Shown: piece after piece, positions 18,840-27,406 of the stretch
Numbering within the stretch: the stretch's first letter is position 1
Layout: each line of letters opens with the position of its first letter
Assembly: GCF_000317675.1 (NCBI RefSeq)
Contig: NC_019776.1
Span: 1,798,001-1,862,000 of the forward strand
Source of the DNA: Cyanobacterium aponinum PCC 10605
GTDB lineage: Bacteria > Cyanobacteriota > Cyanobacteriia > Cyanobacteriales > Cyanobacteriaceae
Direction of reading: 5' to 3'
Length of the DNA: 64,000 bases
Made by a program: the position numbers and the translations under genes
The notes under the pieces: generated by a model
What the model was told of the DNA's origin: nothing
What the model saw: the letters and a program-made list of their open reading frames with translations, nothing else
Databases searched by the model: none

Positions 18840-20420
18840 ATGGATTCTAAAAATAAAGAAAAACAAGAGAGAAGCTACAATTCTTTGACTAATCTTTATG
18901 AATCTATATATTTGACTGGAAATCTGGATAATATTAATCTCAATGGGGAAACTATTGATAAACCTATTGCTTTATTCCGCAGGGATAATTTTGAGCTAAT
19001 TTCTGGAAATCATCTTTTTCAAGAGAAGTTTGTTACCTCTAAATCAAAGCCCCGTTTGCAAGACTATATTCAACCCTATACCATTCGAGAAATTTTAGGC
19101 TTCTCACAGGGAAATTGTTTTTTAGTAAAGCCTTTAACAAATCATAACTATTTTTCAGGAGAGTTAAATTCTTGTTATAGTTACGAGTTTGAGCTATATA
19201 ACTTATCTATTAGCACAGTTACTTGGAAATCGGAAAAGGTTATTGCTGTTATTTTTCACCCTCTCTCTACCCATTCAATTATTGACTGTGCCACTCGTCT
19301 TTCTCAGCTATCTTCTTTAATTAGTAATTTACCTGTAGTGGTGTATCAATGTCGTAATGATAAATATTGGACAATGGATTACATCAGCAAAAATTGTTGG
19401 GATTTAACAGGTTATGAAGACCAATACTTATTAAATAATACCTCTAAATCTTATTCTAGTTTAATTCATCCTCTCGATCGCAATTCTGTTCGAGAAGAAA
19501 CTGAAAGCGCGATCGCATCTCGTACTCATTTTGATTTAGAATATAGAATTGTTAGTGCTAATGGCAATATAAAATGGGTGTGGGAAAAAGGAAAAGGAAT
19601 CTATGCACCTACAGGAGAATTATTATATTTAGTCGGTATAATTCAGGAAATTACAGGTAAAAGGAGAAATGAACAAGAAAAATCCTTTCTCTTTGATTTA
19701 ACAAAAGTTATAAATACTGCCAATAACCTAGAAACCGCATTATTGCACACGATACAGGAAATATGTCAGATTACCCGATGGGATTTTGCCGAGGTGTGGC
19801 TACCCAATTTTGAGGGCAATGTTTATAACTATTCCGTGGCATGGTATCGCAAGGATAATCCCTATTTTGATAATTTTCCTTTAGCCTTAGCAGATTTTCA
19901 GCAACATAGTTATGACTTTTCTTTTCACTTTGAAGAAGGCTTACCCGGGAAAGTGTGGGTAGAGAGAAAAGCAATATGGTGGCAGAATATACATCGAGAT
20001 TCCCATTTTCGAAGGAAAAACTACGCCAAACAATCTGGATTAAAAACCGCTTTAGGTATTCCCGTGATGGTAGGAGATGAAATTATTGCTATTTTCGTCT
20101 TTTTTACTCATAAATCCTTATCTATAAATTATGATTTAATTAATTTTTTGGAAACAATTACCTCCCAGTTGGGTAGTTTTCTCAAACAAAAGCAAATTGA
20201 AACCCAATTACGTCAAAGTCAAAGACAGTTAGCCAATATAGTTGATTCTAGTTTAGGAGTCTTCTTTCGTATTAGTTATAATCCTCAATGGGGAAAAGAC
20301 TATATTAGTCAAGGTTGTGTGTCTTTAACTGGCTATACCCCAAATGAGTTGATGGAAAATGACAAAATCAATCTTGTAAAAATTACACATCCTTTAGATT
20401 TACAGGGAGTTTTAGCTTAA
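18840..20420 (+). CDS. 5' part of a PAS-GAF-PAS-PAS-GGDEF-EAL signalling gene, cut by an IS605-type insertion
   Basis: The 526-residue product holds an N-terminal region (1-150) without a clear domain, a PAS domain with PAC motif (about 165-280; LEYRIVSANGNIKWVWEKGKGIY), a GAF domain (about 285-455; KTALGIPVMVGDEIIAIFVFF) and the first half of another PAS domain (about 465-525; SLTGYTPNELMENDKINL). It stops at TAA 20418-20420, created by the left end of the inserted element. The remainder of that PAS domain resumes at about 21843. On its own this part can only sense; the cyclic-di-GMP domains are on the other fragment. The start ATG 18840 opens on a polar stretch with no signal peptide, so the protein is cytoplasmic. 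Confidence 0.85.
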   Translation: MDSKNKEKQERSYNSLTNLYESIYLTGNLDNINLNGETIDKPIALFRRDNFELISGNHLFQEKFVTSKSKPRLQDYIQPYTIREILGFSQGNCFLVKPLTNHNYFSGELNSCYSYEFELYNLSISTVTWKSEKVIAVIFHPLSTHSIIDCATRLSQLSSLISNLPVVVYQCRNDKYWTMDYISKNCWDLTGYEDQYLLNNTSKSYSSLIHPLDRNSVREETESAIASRTHFDLEYRIVSANGNIKWVWEKGKGIYAPTGELLYLVGIIQEITGKRRNEQEKSFLFDLTKVINTANNLETALLHTIQEICQITRWDFAEVWLPNFEGNVYNYSVAWYRKDNPYFDNFPLALADFQQHSYDFSFHFEEGLPGKVWVERKAIWWQNIHRDSHFRRKNYAKQSGLKTALGIPVMVGDEIIAIFVFFTHKSLSINYDLINFLETITSQLGSFLKQKQIETQLRQSQRQLANIVDSSLGVFFRISYNPQWGKDYISQGCVSLTGYTPNELMENDKINLVKITHPLDLQGVLA

Positions 20421-21842
20421 TTGGCGAGAAGCCTCACGCCTAATTTTCGACTAAAAAAATACATCAAATAGGCGTGGGATGAATCGCCCAACAAAAAAAA
20501 TATCCGAAGGATTCCACATTTCCTCGAATTTGTGTTAACATAAATTATATCAAACCTCGTTTGCTCTAACTTAATGTTAAAAGTCATTAAAATCAGAATT
20601 TATCCAGATTCATCTCAAAAACTAGCACTGGCAAAAGCCTTTGGTAGTTGTAGATGGCTTTGGAATCATTTTTTGAATTTAATGAATGAGACTTATAAAC
20701 AGACAGGTAAAGGTTTATCAGGTTACGATGTTAAGAAGTTAATCCCTGAGCTAAAAAAACAGGAGGAAACTTCTTGGTTGTCTGAAACTTACTCTCAGTG
20801 CTTACAACAGGTTTGTTTAAATCTTGGAGTAGCCTTTAATAATTTCTTTGAAAAAAGAGCAAAGTATCCTAATTTTAAAAGCAAACATGGTAAGCAGTCT
20901 TTACAATACCCTAGTAATGTCAGTATTAAAGGCGACTGTCTTAATGTTCCTAAAATTGGTTTGGTTTATGCAAAAATTCACCGTCCTATTGATGGAAAAA
21001 TTAAAACCGTAACTATTACCAAGAATTGTTGTAATCAATATTATGCCTCTGTCTTGGTTGATGATGGTAAAGATAAACCAAAAGTAAGCTCTGAAGGTAA
21101 AGCTATAGGAATTGATTTGGGATTAAATCATTTTGCTATTACCAGTGATGGGAGTAAGTTTGATAACCCAAAAATATTAAAAAAACATGAAGTTAACTTA
21201 AAGAGAAAACAGCAACAATTATCCCGTAAACAAAAAGGGTCAAATAATCGAAATAAAGCAAGATTAAAAGTTGCTAAAGTACATAAAAAATTACTAATTG
21301 CCGTGAGGATTTTCTACACAAACTATCTCGTAGGATAGTAAACGAAAACCAAGTTATAGTGCTAGAAGACCTCAATGTTAAAGGTATGATAAAAAATCAT
21401 TGCCTAGCCAAAGCTATTCAACAGGTAGGTTGGGGGCAATTTTGTACCATGCTTAAATATAAAGCGGAACAAGAAGGAAAAACATATATGGAAGTAGATA
21501 GATTTTTCCCCAGTTCTAAAACTTGTCATGTATGCCTTAAGAGAGTAGATAGTTTGCCTTTGGACATAAGACATTGGGAATGTCCAAAATGTAAGACAAA
21601 GCATGACAGGGATATAAATGCGGCAATTAACATCCGAGATGAAGGACTACGAATATTAAAGACGGGGCTTACAAGGAGCGGAAATAAATTCCGCACACAG
21701 CCCCTCACCTCTGGAACGGGGGATAAAGCCTATTGCCCAGATGTAAGACGTGGTAGAGGAGGACGTAAGAAATCCACTACACCGCTATCTGTTGGGTAGG
21801 AAGCCCACACCGTAATCTTCGATTCGGTGTTGGGTAGTTCAC
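20416..21842 (+). mobile_element. IS200/IS605-type element carrying only tnpB (frameshifted), inserted in a PAS-domain coding region
   Basis: The left end (20419-20493) forms a long interrupted hairpin: TTGGCGA and CCTCACGCCTA pair with TAGGCGTGGG and TCGCCCAA. The right end (about 21800-21842) forms GCCCACACCG...CGGTGTTGGG and closes with GTAGTTCAC, a right end I associate with cyanobacterial tnpB elements. With these borders the element is 1427 bp. Excision joins GTT-TTA-G to AC-ACC-ATC, giving V-L-D-T-I-K in one open frame, a natural PAS helix. The left border could be off by three bases either way; the frame only fixes length modulo 3. No tnpA gene is present, so mobility would need a transposase from elsewhere. 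No target duplication is expected for this class. Confidence 0.8.
20574..21799 (+). pseudogene. tnpB: IS200/IS605 TnpB RNA-guided nuclease, split by a 1-base deletion in poly(A)
   Basis: TnpB is the RNA-guided endonuclease related to Cas12. Frame 1 (20574-21338) holds the N-terminal helical region and the RuvC-I aspartate in GIDLGLNHFAIT. It runs out at TAG just after CAT-AAAAAA-TTACTAA. Reading one base earlier from the A run gives KITNCREDFLHKLSRRIVNE and then joins frame 2, with the RuvC-II glutamate in VLEDLNVKGM, the zinc finger TCHVCLKRVD...WECPKCKTKHD, and the RuvC-III aspartate in HDRDINAAINI. So all catalytic residues survive, and one A lost at 21285-21290 (7 to 6) explains the break. 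RNA-polymerase or ribosome slippage on the A run could still yield some full-length protein. Confidence 0.88.
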
Positions 21843-23755
21843 ACACCATCAAAAACAGTTTGAATAAGAAAGTTATTTATAGTATCGAGTATCGTATTTT
21901 TACCAAAGATAATCAAGTTAAGTGGTTATGGGAAAAAGGAAAAGGTATTTTTGACGAATCAGGGCAACTATTAGGCATTGAAGGTATTATAACCGATATA
22001 GGCGATCGCCCCTGCACAGAAAAATTATTATCTCAAGTAGAAGACAGGTATCGCAACTTTTTTGAGAATGCAGTAGAAGGTATATTTCAAACTACCATTG
22101 ACGGTTATTATCTTTCCGCCAATAAAGCCTTAGCCAAAATTTATGGCTATGACACTCCCATTCAACTAATTAAAAACCTCAATGATATAGAAAATAGGCT
22201 TTATGTACAACCCCACCGCCGTAAGCAATTTGTTCAACTATTAGAAGAAAATGAGGTTATTAGCAACTTTGAATCAGAAGTTTATCGCAGTGATGGTACA
22301 ACTATTTGGATTTCAGAAAATGCAAGAGCCGTACGTAATGTTAAAGGGGATTTACTTTACTATGAAGGTACTGTGGAGGACGTAACTAAATATAAATTAG
22401 CACAAGAAAAACTCCATCGTCAAGCCTTTTATGATCAACTAACTCAGTTGCCCAATCGTAGTTTATTTATGCAAAAACTAACTCAATGTTTAGATAAACT
22501 CAAGCAAGATTCCACCAATGAATATCAGTTTAGCATTTTATTCCTAGACTGCGATCGCTTCAAAGCCGTTAATGATAGTTTAGGCCATGGTGTGGGAGAT
22601 TTACTACTAATTGCCATTGGTGAGAGACTGCGTAATTGTTTAGGAGAAAAAGAAATTGTTGCAAGGTTAGGAGGAGATGAATTTACTATTCTCTGGGATG
22701 ATATTGACAATATCAAAGAAATAATTAATTTAGCAGAGAAAATTAATAATGCCTTTAAACCACCTTTTGTTATTAATAAACATCAATTATTTTGTGGTAT
22801 CAGTATTGGTATTTTTTTTAGTAGTAGTTTAGAAAAAGAGCAATATAATTATCTTAGCCCACCTCAAATTTTACAATATGCGGATACAGCTTTATATAAA
22901 GCCAAATCCCAAAAAAGATCCTATTATCAAGTTTTTCAAGGAGATATGCACAACGAAGCCCTTGCAGAATTACAATTAGAAAATGAAATTAGACAAGGCT
23001 TAGAAGCAGAAGAATTTATCCTTTATTATCAACCTATAATTAATTTAACTAATAATCAATTAAAAGGCTTTGAAAGTCTAATTAGATGGAATCACCCTCA
23101 AAAAGGAATAGTCACACCTTTTCACTTTATCAATTTAGCAGAACAAACAGGCTTAATTATTCCCATAGGTTTATGGGTACTAAAAGAGGGATGTAAACAG
23201 TTAGATAAATGGCATAATCATATTTTAAATTCTTCAGATAATCATAAAACAATTCCCATTATTAGTATTAACTTATCCAGTCAAGAATTAAATAGTGAAA
23301 AATTTTTACCCACCCTTGATAATATTCTCAAAGAAACCAAAGTTAATCCTGAATATATAAAGTTAGAAATAACAGAAAGTTCTCCTATTTTTCAAGAACA
23401 ATCTACCCAATATATACTAGATGCGATCGTCGATCGCAATATACAATTATGGATAGATGATTTTGGCACAGGATACTCCAGTCTTAGCTATTTACATAGA
23501 TTACCAATTAACGGCTTAAAACTCGATCGCTGTTTTGTAACAGATATAGAAACAAACCAAAAAAAAGCAAAAATGATAAAAGCAATTCTATCTCTAGCCT
23601 TTGACTTAGGGGTAGAAGTAATTATCGAAGGAGTAGAAACAGAAAAACAACTAGAAATCATCCAAGAAATGGGTTGTATATGGGGACAAGGTTATTTATT
23701 TTCCCATCCCTTACCCCCAGAAAAAGCTGGTGATATACTCCTATCATCAAATTAA
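21827..23755 (+). CDS. 3' part of the split signalling gene: PAS, PAS, GGDEF and EAL domains
   Basis: The open frame begins at GTG 21827, inside the right end of the inserted element, so its first few residues (MLGSS) derive from the element. Then come the end of the interrupted PAS domain (YRIFTKDNQVKWLWEKGKGIF), a complete PAS/PAC domain (about 65-190), a GGDEF domain with intact RLGGDEF motif (about 285) and an EAL domain with a variant EAL motif, ESL in GFESLIRW, and DDFGTGYSSLSYL. GGDEF makes and EAL hydrolyses cyclic di-GMP. If the GTG start is used the fragment could be a free enzyme without its GAF sensor. There is no obvious Shine-Dalgarno, so expression is uncertain. Confidence 0.85.
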   Translation: MLGSSHTIKNSLNKKVIYSIEYRIFTKDNQVKWLWEKGKGIFDESGQLLGIEGIITDIGDRPCTEKLLSQVEDRYRNFFENAVEGIFQTTIDGYYLSANKALAKIYGYDTPIQLIKNLNDIENRLYVQPHRRKQFVQLLEENEVISNFESEVYRSDGTTIWISENARAVRNVKGDLLYYEGTVEDVTKYKLAQEKLHRQAFYDQLTQLPNRSLFMQKLTQCLDKLKQDSTNEYQFSILFLDCDRFKAVNDSLGHGVGDLLLIAIGERLRNCLGEKEIVARLGGDEFTILWDDIDNIKEIINLAEKINNAFKPPFVINKHQLFCGISIGIFFSSSLEKEQYNYLSPPQILQYADTALYKAKSQKRSYYQVFQGDMHNEALAELQLENEIRQGLEAEEFILYYQPIINLTNNQLKGFESLIRWNHPQKGIVTPFHFINLAEQTGLIIPIGLWVLKEGCKQLDKWHNHILNSSDNHKTIPIISINLSSQELNSEKFLPTLDNILKETKVNPEYIKLEITESSPIFQEQSTQYILDAIVDRNIQLWIDDFGTGYSSLSYLHRLPINGLKLDRCFVTDIETNQKKAKMIKAILSLAFDLGVEVIIEGVETEKQLEIIQEMGCIWGQGYLFSHPLPPEKAGDILLSSN

Positions 23756-23788
23756 AATTATTTAGTGAATAGATGTAAAAGGGCAAGA

Positions 23789-23825
23789 GGCAAACCCCCC
23801 TTTATCCCCCAGAGGGGGGAGGGTA
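23789..23825 (+). repeat. C6/G6 hairpin repeat
   Basis: GGCAAACCCCCCTTTATCCC followed by CCAGAGGGGGGAGGG, after the EAL gene. CAGG-type tracts (CACCTGCAACCTGCAACCTG) follow up to 23900. Confidence 0.75.
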
Positions 23826-23937
23826 AAAGTGTTTAATTAACACGCTTCCCTATCACCTGCAACCTGCAACCTGCAACCTGAAACCTAACACCTCTTTCTG
23901 AACTCTGAACTAAAACTATTAACTATAATTAATCTCC

Positions 23938-25713
23938 ATGTCTAACAATATTTTTTGGAAAAGTTTTTTAATCACCATTAGCTTGAATTTAATCGCAGAA
24001 TCTAGCTCTGCTCAATCTCAATCTTTAAAAATTGTTTATCCCCCCGTTAATCATCAAACAACAGCAGAATCTATCTTTATTATTGGCTCTGCTCCTGCTT
24101 CTGGTAATGTCATAATTAATGGTAAATCTATAAATCGCTCCTCTCTAGGCTATTTTGCCCCCAGTATTCCTCTAAAAATGGGCAAAAATCAAATAACAAT
24201 TCGTTACGACAATGAAGAATTAAATCGAGTGATTACAAGGGTTGATAATCAGCCTGACTTAGAAGAAATTAACAATTTTTCTGCAAATTTATTAAATCCC
24301 CAAGTAGATATAAGTAAACTACCCAATGAAGATGTCTGCTTCTCTGCCATTACCCCCCTCGGCTCAAATACCACAGTAAAACTTAATCAGGATACTTTAC
24401 CCCTAACTCCTGCCTTAAATACCATTAATCTACCCGGTAACGCCTCAGTTTTGATTGACAACAATAACCCCATCTCCACAGTAGGCAATTCTTGGCAGAA
24501 AGTTTCTGGATGTGTTCAATTTAGTAATACCGTGTCCAACTTAAATCCGATTTTTGTCATGGATTATCAAGGTAAAACCACAGAAAGAAAAGGAGAAGGT
24601 AGCATAACTATTCTTAATCCTCAAGAGTTACAAGTAGTGGAAGTGATTGCAGAGCAGGGTATTGCTAGAACTGGTGCTGGTACTAATTACTCAAGGTTAA
24701 CACCTTTACCTAGAGGAGTCAGGGCAAAAGTGACAGGAAAAGAAGGAGAATGGCTAAGGCTCGATTATGGGGGTTGGATTAAAGCAGAAGAAACCAGAGT
24801 TTTACCGACAAATACCCTTCCCCTCAGCTATATTCGCAGTATCACTTCTAAAGTCAAAGAGACTCAAACGGAAATAATTTTTCCCTTAGAAAGTGCAGTG
24901 CCTCTTAGTATCAAACAAGATGATGATTCTTTAACTTTAAGTTTGTATAATATTGTTGCCCAAACTGATACTATTCGTTTTGATGATAATCCCATAATTA
25001 AGCGTTTCGACTGGTATCAAGTCAATCCTACTCAAATTGACTATATCTTTTCTTTTAAATCCCCTCAACAGTGGGGTTATGATGTGCGTTATGAAGGTAA
25101 TAATTTAATTTTAACCATCAATCATCCCCCGAATCTGAAAAGTAATCAGAGTTTGAATGGTGCTAGTATTTTACTAGATCCGGGTCATGGTGGAAATGAA
25201 TCTGGGGCTTTAGGACCAACAGGGTATCCTGAAAAAGATATTAATTTAATCGTTTCTAAATTAGTGGCCCAAGAGTTAGAAAAAAGAGGGGCAAGGGTTT
25301 ACTTAACGAGAAATGATGATAGTTTTGTTTCTCTGGGCGATCGAGCTAAAATGATTAGGAATGTAAATCCGACCGTAGCTTTATCCATCCACTATAACGC
25401 CCTACCCGATGGAGGTAACGCCGAAAAAACTAAGGGAGTTAGCACATTTTGGTATCATCCCCAAGCGCAGGATTTAGCCGTTTATCTGCACAATTATTTA
25501 ATAAATCAGCTAGATAGAGATTCCGCAGGAATTTTTTGGAATAACTTGGCTTTAACTCGACCTCACCAATCCCCAACAGTATTATTAGAATTAGGTTTTA
25601 TGATTAATCCAGAGGAGTTTGAATGGATTACTAACAGCTCTGCACAAAAACAGTTAGCATTTACTTTAGCCGATGGAATTCAAAATTGGATTTTAAGCAA
25701 AAATTCTTGGTAA
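23938..25713 (+). CDS. N-acetylmuramoyl-L-alanine amidase with SH3 and AMIN-like domains
   Basis: Amidase_3 enzymes are zinc-dependent and cut the amide bond between MurNAc and the stem peptide. The 591 residues start with a signal peptide (WKSFLITISLNLIAESSSAQS). A periplasmic region follows, then an SH3-like domain (about 235-285; EQGIARTGAGTNYSRLTPLPRG) and an AMIN-like beta-domain (about 300-400). The catalytic domain (about 410-590) has the zinc ligands in LLDPGHGGNESGA (His), the Glu in GYPEKDINL and His in ALSIHYNALPDGG, and the catalytic Glu in TVLLELGFMINPEE. Role: cell-wall splitting or remodelling at division. It lies 61 bp upstream of sepF on the same strand, which fits. Confidence 0.93.
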   Translation: MSNNIFWKSFLITISLNLIAESSSAQSQSLKIVYPPVNHQTTAESIFIIGSAPASGNVIINGKSINRSSLGYFAPSIPLKMGKNQITIRYDNEELNRVITRVDNQPDLEEINNFSANLLNPQVDISKLPNEDVCFSAITPLGSNTTVKLNQDTLPLTPALNTINLPGNASVLIDNNNPISTVGNSWQKVSGCVQFSNTVSNLNPIFVMDYQGKTTERKGEGSITILNPQELQVVEVIAEQGIARTGAGTNYSRLTPLPRGVRAKVTGKEGEWLRLDYGGWIKAEETRVLPTNTLPLSYIRSITSKVKETQTEIIFPLESAVPLSIKQDDDSLTLSLYNIVAQTDTIRFDDNPIIKRFDWYQVNPTQIDYIFSFKSPQQWGYDVRYEGNNLILTINHPPNLKSNQSLNGASILLDPGHGGNESGALGPTGYPEKDINLIVSKLVAQELEKRGARVYLTRNDDSFVSLGDRAKMIRNVNPTVALSIHYNALPDGGNAEKTKGVSTFWYHPQAQDLAVYLHNYLINQLDRDSAGIFWNNLALTRPHQSPTVLLELGFMINPEEFEWITNSSAQKQLAFTLADGIQNWILSKNSW

Positions 25714-25774
25714 ATTATCGTATAGAATAACAAAGTTTATACTATGATACTAGAGTCGTTAAGGAATTAAACCC

Positions 25775-26443
25775 GTGAGTAATTTTTTAGGCAAATTAAA
25801 AGACATTATTGGTGGAGGACAAGGCGATTACCAATACTATGAGGAGGAAATTGAAAGTATGACTACTCAAGATTTACCCCCTTCTGATATTGAGATGAAT
25901 GAGGTAGCTATACCTCAAACAGAAGCCCCAGTTACTCCTCCCCTTTCTTCTTCTCGTCGTCGCCCTAGAGATAATAGGGAAACTTCTGCTCATAAATCTA
26001 GCGATGTTTCTTCTTCTTATCTTGACAGTGGCAATTTTTCGAGCAATTTACCCAACAACGTTATTGGAATGCCAGGAGTAAATAATATTGTGAATGAAGT
26101 AGTAGTAATTGAGCCTCATTCTTTTGATGAAATTCCCCAAGTAATTCAAACTTTGAAAGAGCAAAGATCTGTTATTCTTAACTTGAATGTAATGGAAGCA
26201 GAAGAAGCTCAAAGAGCGGTTGATTTTGTCGCAGGAGGCACTTACGCCATTGATGGTCATCAAGAGAGAATCGGTGAAAGTATTTTCCTTTTCACTCCCA
26301 GAAATGTCAAAGTTAGTACAATCTCTGGTAAATCTTATCAGAATGGTAATACAAAAATTGGCTCTGAAGGATTAACTAAATCTTTTGATGCTCTTTGGAA
26401 TGAAACTTCCTCTACAGAGTTAACTGATTCTATGGCCCAATAA
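25775..26443 (+). CDS. sepF: cell division protein SepF
   Basis: SepF binds FtsZ and the membrane and helps assemble the Z ring; cyanobacteria lack FtsA and rely on it. The 222-residue protein starts at GTG 25775 with [15 protein letters not shown], an amphipathic membrane-targeting helix. A disordered acidic and Ser-rich linker (about 30-95) follows, then the SepF core (about 105-195) with [41 protein letters not shown] and [19 protein letters not shown] box with TACTAGAG follows the amidase gene, so it may have its own promoter. proC follows 77 bp downstream, as in other cyanobacteria. Confidence 0.94.
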   Translation: MSNFLGKLKDIIGGGQGDYQYYEEEIESMTTQDLPPSDIEMNEVAIPQTEAPVTPPLSSSRRRPRDNRETSAHKSSDVSSSYLDSGNFSSNLPNNVIGMPGVNNIVNEVVVIEPHSFDEIPQVIQTLKEQRSVILNLNVMEAEEAQRAVDFVAGGTYAIDGHQERIGESIFLFTPRNVKVSTISGKSYQNGNTKIGSEGLTKSFDALWNETSSTELTDSMAQ

Positions 26444-26520
26444 TTCTAGTTTTCACAGAAGCTAGATTACTCATATCATTATTATCTATATAAAGTCGTC
26501 CTAAAATAGCAAAATCTATA

Positions 26521-27327
26521 GTGTCTTTTAAATTAGGAGTAATTGGCGGTGGAGTAATGGCTGAAGCGATTATTTCCCGCTTACTCGCACAAAATATATA
26601 TATTGCTTCAGAAATAATTATTAGTGATCCTGCACTCTCTCGTCGTCAATGGTGGGAGGAAAAATATCAGGTGGAAACCACTACTGATAATCAAAGGGTT
26701 TTAGATGATTCTCAGGTATTGTTATTGGCGATTAAACCGCAAATTTTTGAACGGGTAGTCGAAGGTTTAACCATAAATCCTCATCGTCATATTCCACTCA
26801 TCTTATCGATTTTGGCTGGTACTTCTCTTTCTCAGTTGGAAAGGGCTTTTGCTTCTCTTCCTATTATTAGAGTTATGCCTAACACTCCGGCTTTAGTCGG
26901 ACAGGGAATGAGTGCGATCGCACCTAATGGCAAAGTTTCTGAGTCTCAATTAAGTCTAGCATTATCTCTATTTGAGGCGATCGGTTCTGTGATTCAAGTG
27001 CCAGAGTATCAAATGGATGCGGTGACAGGTTTATCTGGTTCTGGTCCGGCTTTTGTTGCCCTGATGATAGAGGCTTTAGCTGATGGTGGTGTGGCTTCTG
27101 GATTACCTCGTGCGATCGCTCTTGAATTAGCAGTACAAACAGTCTTAGGTACAGCAGAACTGGTTAAGCAAAAAAACTTACATCCTGCCCTCCTGAAAGA
27201 TCAAGTCACAAGCCCCGGAGGAACAACCATTGCGGGAGTTGCCGCCCTAGAAGAAAAAGGTTTTCGCAGTGCCGTTATTTCCGCCGTTAAATCTGCCTAT
27301 CTACGCTCTCAGGAATTAAGTCTTTAA
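26521..27327 (+). CDS. proC: pyrroline-5-carboxylate reductase
   Basis: It reduces 1-pyrroline-5-carboxylate to proline with NAD(P)H, the last step of proline synthesis. The 268-residue protein starts at GTG 26521 with the Rossmann motif LGVIGGGVMAEAIISRLL. It continues with LLAIKPQIFERVVEG, IIRVMPNTPALVGQGMSA and GLSGSGPAFVALMIEALADG, and ends with the signature DQVTSPGGTTIAGVAALEE. All parts of the family are present at normal length. It is the second gene of a sepF-proC pair conserved in many bacteria. Confidence 0.95.
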   Translation: MSFKLGVIGGGVMAEAIISRLLAQNIYIASEIIISDPALSRRQWWEEKYQVETTTDNQRVLDDSQVLLLAIKPQIFERVVEGLTINPHRHIPLILSILAGTSLSQLERAFASLPIIRVMPNTPALVGQGMSAIAPNGKVSESQLSLALSLFEAIGSVIQVPEYQMDAVTGLSGSGPAFVALMIEALADGGVASGLPRAIALELAVQTVLGTAELVKQKNLHPALLKDQVTSPGGTTIAGVAALEEKGFRSAVISAVKSAYLRSQELSL

Positions 27328-27406
27328 TCTTTATTAAGGTTTTTCAATATTTTTTATATAGATACTATAATTCAGCTATAAATAACTTTATGGGATCTTA
27401 ATAAGA

